Below the pieces are notes generated by a model. That model did not search any database. It was not told the DNA's origin and was given only the letters and a program-made list of their open reading frames with translations. Made by a program: the position numbers and the translations under genes. A stretch of 64,000 nt of DNA from Bradyrhizobium lablabi (GTDB lineage Bacteria; Pseudomonadota; Alphaproteobacteria; Rhizobiales; Xanthobacteraceae), in the NCBI RefSeq assembly GCF_900141755.1, contig NZ_LT670844.1, positions 620,001 through 684,000 of the forward strand, written 5' to 3'. Positions 1 through 6,136 of the stretch are shown here, piece after piece (position 1 is the first letter of the stretch; each line of letters starts with the position of its first letter).

Positions 1-195
1 GATACCGGCGCCTGGACCAACATGTCGATCGAGCACACCGCGCGCACCGGTGCCGACAAGGGCTATTTTATGATTGTGCCCGAGGATTGCTGTTCGACCA
101 TGAACGCCGAGTGGCACAATGCCTCGATCAATTACGCGATGCAGAACGTTGCCATCGTCACCAACGCGGACGCGGTGATCAGGGCGATCGGGTGA
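1..195 (+). CDS. Isochorismatase-family cysteine hydrolase, C-terminal part
   Basis: The left window edge cuts this gene, and only the last 64 codons are present before a TGA. The translated tail has the GADKGYFMIVPEDCCSTM stretch and the alternating strand/helix pattern ending in AIVTNADAVI that closes the Rossmann-like fold of isochorismatase-type hydrolases (RutB and nicotinamidase relatives). The catalytic Asp, Lys and Cys would lie upstream or at the missing part, so substrate cannot be judged. The azoreductase gene follows 33 bp downstream on the same strand, so the two may be cotranscribed. The family call is fairly safe; the specific reaction is unknown. Confidence 0.7.
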   Translation, partial: DTGAWTNMSIEHTARTGADKGYFMIVPEDCCSTMNAEWHNASINYAMQNVAIVTNADAVIRAIG

Positions 196-228
196 ACGCG
201 CAAGGCGACGCGAGAAAGGCTAAGAGGC

Positions 229-855
229 GTGCCGAAACTGTTCCACCTGCGCTGTTCGCCACGCGCGGCCTCCGAATCCTCGGCCGGCGCTGAGGCGTTC
301 GTGACGCGATTCCGCGAGGCGCGGCCGAATTGGGACATCGACGTCATGGACATCTGGCGCGAAAGGCTGCCGGAGTTCGACGGCGACGCGCTGGAAGCCA
401 AATACGCGCGCCTGAGCGGGCGCGCATTCTCCGACGCCCAGCGCAACGCGTTCGCCGAGCTCGAGCGCATGGCGATGCGGTTCGCGCTCGCCGACCGGGT
501 TTTGATTTCGACGCCGATGTGGAATTTCGGTATCCCTTACAAGCTGAAGCAATGGTTCGATCTGATCGTGCAGCCCGGGCTCACCTTCCGCTTCGATCCG
601 GCTCACGGCTACTTTCCGCTTTTGAAGAACAGGCCCACGATCGTGATCCTGGCGAGCGGAAGCGATTATGTCACCGGCATGAATCGCGGGCGGATCGATA
701 TGGCGACGCCCTATTTGCGCGAGGCATTGCGCTTTATCGGCGTCAGCGACGTTCGTTTCGCGCTGATCGGGCCGACCGCCGGCCCGGCCGAGCCGGCGCG
801 CTCCGCCCGCGAGGCCGCGCACCGTCAGTTGGTCGAGATGGCGGCGGGCTTCTGA
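229..855 (+). CDS. azoR: FMN-dependent NADH azoreductase
   Basis: The 208-residue product matches the usual length of AzoR/AcpD enzymes, cytoplasmic flavodoxin-fold homodimers that use NADH and bound FMN to reduce azo compounds and quinones. The diagnostic FMN-binding segment PMWNFGIPYKLKQWFD is near residues 98-113. It is followed by the LASGSDY loop and a C-terminal helix. The first strand reads KLFHLRCSPR, close to the family's phosphate-binding LxxxxSPR start. The start is a GTG at 229 with GAAAGG about ten bases upstream; no better ATG lies before the conserved first strand. It sits just after the isochorismatase-family gene and may share its transcript. Confidence 0.9.
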   Translation: MPKLFHLRCSPRAASESSAGAEAFVTRFREARPNWDIDVMDIWRERLPEFDGDALEAKYARLSGRAFSDAQRNAFAELERMAMRFALADRVLISTPMWNFGIPYKLKQWFDLIVQPGLTFRFDPAHGYFPLLKNRPTIVILASGSDYVTGMNRGRIDMATPYLREALRFIGVSDVRFALIGPTAGPAEPARSAREAAHRQLVEMAAGF

Positions 856-990
856 CGGAAGCAACCCCCACGAGCTCGATCGTCAACGCCAGGATGGAGG
901 AAGCGGCGCGGTGCTGCCGGCGTCGGGAAAGCCTTCAAGAGCGCGCGTGCGACGCGTCGGATTGAGCAGGGACAATAAAGGCAGAAAGGT

Positions 991-1040
991 AAGCTGATCA
1001 GACATTACACAAGGCCTCAATGTCCGCTTTGCGCGGCGGG
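991..1040 (+). repeat. Dispersed ATGTCCGCTTTGC-type intergenic repeat, copy A
   Basis: The segment AAGCTGATCAG followed after about 18 bases by CCTCAATGTCCGCTTTGCGC recurs at 21917-21964 with roughly four bases in five identical over 45 bp. The core alone recurs at 24131, 26706 and 31635. From memory, such repeats are very common between genes in Bradyrhizobium and are often mistranslated as small proteins. Here the repeat abuts an IS30 terminal repeat at 1041. Confidence 0.6.
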
Positions 1041-1201
1041 TTCAACTGGTCAGCGCAACACACTAATCCTTTAGCAAAGATGGAGTGTGGGCCATGAAAC
1101 AGCGACGTCGCATCTATTACTCGGCGGCACCTCGAGCCCAGAGCGAACAGACGCTTGATGGCGGTCTATCGAAAATAAATCGCCTTACACACATCGATTG
1201 A
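1041..1201 (+). mobile_element. IS30-family left-end remnant with start of a transposase gene
   Basis: Bases 1041-1061 read TTCAACTGGTCAGCGCAACA(C), a variant of the terminal repeat of the intact IS30 element at 26819-28033. The match continues inward: both share CTTTA or CTTAAAG about 20 bases in, then an identical GATGGAGTGTGG directly before the start codon. Here ATG at 1094 opens a 35-codon frame (MKQRRRIYYSA, then unrelated residues), and RRIYYS is typical of IS30 transposase N-termini. The frame ends at 1201. The rest of the transposase and the right end are missing, so this is a solo end left by deletion. The surrounding 856-1303 interval contains no other gene that I can support. Confidence 0.65.
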
Positions 1202-1303
1202 TAAGACATGCGTTCGTGTTGAGGCAACCGCTGGTTTGGCAACGGTGCCAGCCTGGTGTTTTATTCCTCTCCGGGAAAGATGGACCACCCCCGCTCATCT
1301 AAG

Positions 1304-1999
1304 TCATCGTTGCCCGGTCTCGCGAATCCGAGGAACTTGACTTTCGGCAAGTCGGCCGGCGGTCTCATTTTGCGAAAGAGCGAGCGCCGCGAGCACTGTC
1401 CGGTTGCTGATTTCAAGCTTCTGATAGATGTGATGGAGATGCACCTTGATGGTGCCGTCGGCAATATTCAACCGGCGCCCAATTTCCTTGTTCGACAATC
1501 CCTTAGATACCAGACGCATGATCTGACGCTCACGGTCCGTCAGCACCGTCAGCACGTTCTCCGCAATCGCGATGTTCGCTCGATCCCGAGATACGGCAGA
1601 GTCGGAGGAAGGTAGCGGCAGCAGCCTCTGGCCATCCGCGACCTGGCGCAGGGACTGCAACAGAAATTCGGGCGTCGCATCCTTCGGAATGACCCCGTAG
1701 GCTCCGGCTGCGGCCGACATCACCAGTTCGCGATCTTCAATAGATGTGGTGAAGAAAACCAACCGGGTGGGAAGATTCTCGGAGTTAGCGATGGCTAGGA
1801 TTTCCAGCCCGGTCAGACCAGGCATCGAAATGTCGAGGACGGCAATGTCCGGGACCAAACGTCGAATCGCTTCGATGCAGTCCGTACCGTCACTGCAGCT
1901 CGCAACAATTTTGAAGCTGCTCTCTGCCCCGAGTACGTTCGTCAAACCTTGCAGAACCACGGGATGACGATCCGCTATCACCACGCTGGTACAACGCAT
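1304..1999 (-). CDS. NarL/FixJ-type response regulator, LuxR family
   Basis: The 231-residue protein has a receiver domain (about residues 4-120) with the phosphoacceptor in DIAVLDISMPGLTG, the switch serine/threonine region VFFTTS, and the conserved Lys in VIPKDA. A LuxR-type helix-turn-helix follows (about 150-210): LTDRERQIMRLVSKGLSNKE, then GTIKVHLHHIYQKL. All key receiver residues are present, so phosphorylation by a histidine kinase is expected, although none is encoded nearby. It is divergent from the regulator at 2650 and closely resembles the one at 3649-4506, suggesting duplication. It lies just outside the exopolysaccharide locus, which it may control; that role is inferred. Confidence 0.88.
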   Translation of the reverse strand: MRCTSVVIADRHPVVLQGLTNVLGAESSFKIVASCSDGTDCIEAIRRLVPDIAVLDISMPGLTGLEILAIANSENLPTRLVFFTTSIEDRELVMSAAAGAYGVIPKDATPEFLLQSLRQVADGQRLLPLPSSDSAVSRDRANIAIAENVLTVLTDRERQIMRLVSKGLSNKEIGRRLNIADGTIKVHLHHIYQKLEISNRTVLAALALSQNETAGRLAESQVPRIRETGQR

Positions 2000-2649
2000 A
2001 GGCGGTCCTTAGCCTGCCCCCCTAACTTGAACCCCACGCGCCAACGCAAAGTTCCTCCTAACCTCCCGCAGAGTCACTATTTTTTTGAGCTTCTTGGCAT
2101 CATCATACCGCAACGCAGCAAAAAAACAAGTGACCCAGTTGGGAGGGAGTTGTGTCTGTTCGCCAGTGAGACATCAGGACCTATCCAGCACAAATCTGGA
2201 GAGACGAAACAATCCAAAAAATCTGAATCGGTTTGGTCGAGAATGCCCTCCGCGGCGCGATCATTTTTACAATGCTTGGTAGCTTCTCACACACAACTCG
2301 CTCAGAGATGAGGCTTCACAGCGCACGCCTTGTTGTTGTGATTATCTACCGCGCCAACCGTTACTCACGACATTCCGTCCGAACTTGCGCCGCGCGCCTA
2401 TAACCAAAGATATATAGGGATATCGTGCATTCGAATCTAACATTCATAAAAGCTTCACGGGACACAAGTGTGAGGCTTTCGGAATTTGACCACGAGACAT
2501 TTCCTCTGAGGATGGAGGGCGCCACCGACTGAAGAAGTCAGATATTCGATACCAAGACTTCCACCGAAGAAGGAGTCGCTAACACCAAAACGAGAGGGCC
2601 GCAGTTCGATGGCCCCAGAGGCGATATGCGTACAGGGCTGGAGGTCATT
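2000..2649. other. 650-bp gene-free region between divergent regulators
   Basis: No convincing coding frame is present. The DNA is visibly richer in A and T than its neighbours, including TTTTTTTGAG near 2090, AAAAAAACAAG near 2118 and AAAGATATATAGGGATATC near 2407-2425. That composition fits a promoter region serving the genes starting at 1999 and 2650. I could not assign specific -35/-10 boxes or operators. Confidence 0.4.
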
Positions 2650-3555
2650 ATGTCGCGGCGAAGGTCTTTTGCGACCGTACTCGTTGGGAAACACATTTTA
2701 CTTAGAGAGGGGCTTGCCAGAATCTTACGTCCAGCAAATTTTCGGATCCTGGCCTCGGTATTATCCGCCGATAATTTGCTCCAGAGCAAACTCCAACTGC
2801 ACCAACCGCTGTTTCTCATTGTCCATACCGGCGATGATTTTGACGCCGCGGTCGAACAGATCGAACTTTTCAGGGATCAGCACCCGGGCGGGCGCATTGC
2901 GATCGTGGCCGATCACTATCGGCTGGATGACCTGGTTTCAGCATTTCGGGCAGGTGCCAACGGCTATTTCGTCGACGTCATGACGTGCGATGCATTCATC
3001 AAATCCTTGGAGCTGGTGATGATGGGTGAGACAATTTTCCCGCCGGCTTTTCTGTCATTCGTTCTCGATCTGGAAAGCGACCACTTCGCAGCGGCAATGA
3101 CACGCGACGAAAACAACCAGGCGATCCTCGTCACGGACGGGGACACGCCCGCGCCGCAGCTTTCCCCACGGGAAAAATCAATTCTCGGCTGCCTGATTGA
3201 AGGCGACTCCAACAAATGCATCGCGCGAAAGATCGATATCGCCGAGGCCACCGTAAAGGTCCACGTCAAGGCGATCCTTCGCAAGATCCGGGTCCAGAAC
3301 CGGACACAGGCGGCGATTTGGGGGATGAACAACGGATGGTTGGCACGAACGGCAAACAACAAGTCCCCGCTATCAACCTCCGATGTGAACAAGCGGCTGC
3401 CAAACCCCGTGGGGGAAATCCCCGAAATCAAGCGGATCGACCCGCCGGTACCACTCGGTGTGATCGACCACGAAACAATTCAGTTGCAGGTGCCTCGCAC
3501 CGACCACTTCATCGGCAAGTTAAAGACTGAGGGCAGGATCCGGCTCCGCAAATAG
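2650..3555 (+). CDS. LuxR-family regulator with degenerate receiver domain
   Basis: ATG at 2650 has GGAGG at 2639-2643, a better start than the in-frame codon at 2626. The 301-residue protein has an N-terminal receiver-like domain (FATVLVGKHILLREGLARIL) in which the expected phosphoacceptor strand reads FLIVHTGDD, so the invariant Asp is replaced. A LuxR helix-turn-helix is at about residues 170-230: LSPREKSILGCLIEGDSNKC, then ATVKVHVKAILRKI. About 70 polar residues follow. It is probably phosphorylation-independent. The same HTGD replacement occurs in the regulator at 53112-53897. It sits between two regulators with intact receivers next to the EPS genes. Confidence 0.8.
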   Translation: MSRRRSFATVLVGKHILLREGLARILRPANFRILASVLSADNLLQSKLQLHQPLFLIVHTGDDFDAAVEQIELFRDQHPGGRIAIVADHYRLDDLVSAFRAGANGYFVDVMTCDAFIKSLELVMMGETIFPPAFLSFVLDLESDHFAAAMTRDENNQAILVTDGDTPAPQLSPREKSILGCLIEGDSNKCIARKIDIAEATVKVHVKAILRKIRVQNRTQAAIWGMNNGWLARTANNKSPLSTSDVNKRLPNPVGEIPEIKRIDPPVPLGVIDHETIQLQVPRTDHFIGKLKTEGRIRLRK

Positions 3556-3648
3556 TCGGCGGTTCGGCGCTCTTTCATCGCACCGATCCCAATGAATAGA
3601 GGCACACCGTCGATCCAGTGTTGATTTGCGTTTCCGGCGATGAAGTTT

Positions 3649-4506
3649 TCACCTCGAATCCGCGGGACGCATACGCCCGATATTGGCAAGCACCGTCCGG
3701 TTGCGAATCGAGAGCTTCTGGAAAATATGATGCAGGTGGACCTTGATGGTTCCTTCTGAAATGTGGAGCCGCTTCCCGACTTCCCGATTTGAAAGCCCGG
3801 TTGACACCAACTCTATGATCTGCCCTTCGCGAGCTGTTAGAGCGACCACTGATTCGTCGGGCTCGCCGCGCACGCGGGTATTGCGGACCGCGCGCGGCAC
3901 GAGTTGCTGCCCGGACATGATCTGTCGCAACCACCGTACTAGCGACTGCGGCGTGCCATCCTTGGGTAGGACGCCGCTGGCGCCCATGGAGAATGCTGTC
4001 GCCGGGTCGGTGGCCGATGATGATAGGAAGACCACTCGCGTGGGAAGCGCTTCCGTCCTGACCACCGCGAGAACGGGAAGTCCGCTCAAGTCCGCCAAGG
4101 ACATGTCGAGCAGCGCCAAGCTCGGGGAATGACTGCGTATGGCCTCAACGCATTCCGTTTCGTCCTGGCAACTCGCCACGACGACGAAATCGTCCTCGGT
4201 CTGCAATACGCTCGCCAGGCCGCACAGGAACACGGGATTGCGATCGCCAATAACAACGCTGTTCCGGCGCGGCGTTTTGTCCGTATCGCGCGGTACACGG
4301 GAAGTGGACGCGACCAATGGCGTACTCCGGGTCAAGCGTGGCCTTGTCGCGGCCGGCCTGGATCGTCCGCGGCCATCGGTGCATTCGCGGAATCTTGCAA
4401 CAAACGGGATCTGGCGAGGCCGAGCCGTGCGGACATTCAATCGGCGACGCGTGACTCTGGGACCATCATGCTTAGCAGCCTCAAATAACGGATACGACCT
4501 CCTCAC
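3649..4506 (-). CDS. NarL/FixJ-type response regulator, LuxR family
   Basis: The receiver domain begins about residue 82 (NSVVIGDRNPVFLCGLASVL) with phosphoacceptor LALLDMSLADLSG, VVFLSSS and VLPKDG, so the phosphorylation site looks intact. A LuxR DNA-binding domain follows: LTAREGQIIELVSTGLSNRE, then GTIKVHLHHIFQKL. The first 80 residues are Arg/Pro-rich and have no place in the family, so translation probably starts further in, perhaps at a GTG near residue 65; no Shine-Dalgarno decides this. The protein is very like the regulator at 1304-1999, sharing TIKVHLHHI, SNRTVLA-like residues and a VLPKDGTP/VIPKDATP loop. It faces the regulator at 2650 tail to tail. Confidence 0.82.
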   Translation of the reverse strand: MRRSYPLFEAAKHDGPRVTRRRLNVRTARPRQIPFVARFRECTDGRGRSRPAATRPRLTRSTPLVASTSRVPRDTDKTPRRNSVVIGDRNPVFLCGLASVLQTEDDFVVVASCQDETECVEAIRSHSPSLALLDMSLADLSGLPVLAVVRTEALPTRVVFLSSSATDPATAFSMGASGVLPKDGTPQSLVRWLRQIMSGQQLVPRAVRNTRVRGEPDESVVALTAREGQIIELVSTGLSNREVGKRLHISEGTIKVHLHHIFQKLSIRNRTVLANIGRMRPADSR

Positions 4507-4661
4507 GTCGCGCCCTCCTCATTCGACACCAACGACACGCCTGCTCTTGACGGCGGCGACTGCCGCGGACCATCTTCCAACTCGGCCAATTCTTCTTAAG
4601 CAATATGGTCGCAAATGGGCCAGAAGGTGGTGGCAAGGACAATGATACATAGGAGGTAACT

Positions 4662-4700
4662 ATGCGTCGTCGTGCACATGCTACCGCTCTTGTTGGATAG
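4662..4700 (+). CDS. Possible 12-residue peptide MRRRAHATALVG
   Basis: A textbook AGGAGG at 4651-4656 precedes ATG by five bases and a 12-codon frame ending in TAG. The peptide is rich in basic residues. It lies in the 330-bp gap between the regulator start at 4506 and the end of the chain-length gene at 4839, and nothing else in that gap looks coding. It could be a genuine microprotein, the start of a lost gene or chance. I have no homology evidence. Confidence 0.2.
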   Translation: MRRRAHATALVG

Positions 4701-4838
4701 TGTTCCCTTCTGCGTGGGCTCTCCTACATGCTATGAGCGGATCATCCACAATCTGGTTTTTGGGGCGGATCGAACAGCACCAGCCCCTTCTTGATTCGAG
4801 GAGCGACCCACGGGCGATGGCCAATCAGATCTAAGCCT

Positions 4839-6005
4839 TCAAGGATCCAGCACCGCGCCGGCCGCGTCGCGTTTCAACGTCGCCGAGTTGGGTTCGACAA
4901 CATTGCTGCCGGTTCGCGCCGAGAGAACTGTCGCAGGGAGTCGACGCAATCGGCCAGGTGATTCCGGATCCGCCCCCCTCATGATCATCGGACCGAATTT
5001 CCGCCCCCAGAATAGGCCGCGTCCGGCGAGCAGAGCCGGCGACCACGTCCAGTGGACTGCAGGGAGGGGAACGGACCACCAGAGCAAGCCTCGTTCGGCG
5101 AGCAAGGAAAGCAGGATTCCGACCGCCAATGCGGCAACGGTCGTCAACGCGAAGAGCAGCGCGACATTTGGCCCGGACGGCACCATGACGGGCTCCGCTG
5201 GCAGCAGCAATTGGCCGTCAGCGAACCTGACCATGTCCGGCGCCACCACCGCCTCTCGTTCCTCGGCCACCACCCCTTCCCGCGCAGCGGCCAACGCTGC
5301 TTTCAGACGTGCGAGTTTGGCCGATCCGTTGAGATAGCTCGGGTGGCGTGGACCGAAAACGGACGACAGCGCGGTCATTTCTCGTTCGGCCACGGCATAC
5401 GCCTCGATGGCCTGTTGCCGCAGTCGTCCGCGCAGATATTCGGACGCCACCCAATTCGCCAATCGGGCGGCGCGCTCCGGATCGGACGCAGTGACCGCGA
5501 CCGTTATCAAATAGGACCGCGGATCGTTGGTCACGGTGATCTGCCTCATGACGCGTGCGACGGCAAGATCGCGCGGCATCGGCGCGGGCAGCCCGAAAAC
5601 CGACCGAACGGACGACAGCACCCGCGCCGGAAGCGACGGGCGCGCATAGGCCGGATCATTGTCGAGCCCGAGCACCGAAACGACCGCGCTGGCGGTCCCG
5701 CGCGAGCGGACGATGCGGGCCGCGCTATCCACGACGGCTGCCGCGTCAACCGCAGCGGTCGACTGGACTTTCTCACCCGAAACAGTTTCGTCACGGGTGA
5801 AATCGAGCTTGATCATTGCTTCGCCGGTATAGCGTGGCGCGATCAGCACGAGTGCGACCGACAGGGCCGCCAAGGCGATGCCGAGAACCGCGGCAAAGAG
5901 AGCCCTGTGCCTCCACAGGATTCGCAGCGTGTCGTACACGACGCTTTCGTAGTGGATGCGCGGGGTGTAGATCGCCTTCTTCTCGAGTGTAGACCTGCTG
6001 GACAT
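4839..6005 (-). CDS. Wzz/GumC-like polysaccharide chain-length determinant
   Basis: The 388-residue inner-membrane protein has the Wzz layout. There is a short cytoplasmic N-terminus, a first membrane helix at about 36-56 (ALFAAVLGIALAALSVALVL), a periplasmic domain with the ISVALSAPDP-like stretch VAVTASDPERAARLANWVAS, and a second membrane helix at about 280-302. A tail of about 85 residues follows without the Tyr-rich autokinase domain seen in fused PCP-2a proteins. Such proteins set the chain length of Wzy-made polymer together with the outer-membrane exporter. It is the last gene of the left EPS arm, about 130 bp after the fusion protein gene. No separate BY-kinase gene is present in the window. 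Confidence 0.8.
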   Translation of the reverse strand: MSSRSTLEKKAIYTPRIHYESVVYDTLRILWRHRALFAAVLGIALAALSVALVLIAPRYTGEAMIKLDFTRDETVSGEKVQSTAAVDAAAVVDSAARIVRSRGTASAVVSVLGLDNDPAYARPSLPARVLSSVRSVFGLPAPMPRDLAVARVMRQITVTNDPRSYLITVAVTASDPERAARLANWVASEYLRGRLRQQAIEAYAVAEREMTALSSVFGPRHPSYLNGSAKLARLKAALAAAREGVVAEEREAVVAPDMVRFADGQLLLPAEPVMVPSGPNVALLFALTTVAALAVGILLSLLAERGLLWWSVPLPAVHWTWSPALLAGRGLFWGRKFGPMIMRGADPESPGRLRRLPATVLSARTGSNVVEPNSATLKRDAAGAVLDP

Positions 6006-6136
6006 CCTGGTCTCCCGGATAGATGCCGTCCTTTAATCGCCTGTTGCATTGCACCGGTTAGACCGGTTCCCTTCCGCCACCGGCGAAAGAGTGGCAGGAA
6101 TGGGTACCTCCTATTCCCCAATTCGCCCGGCCGCCG

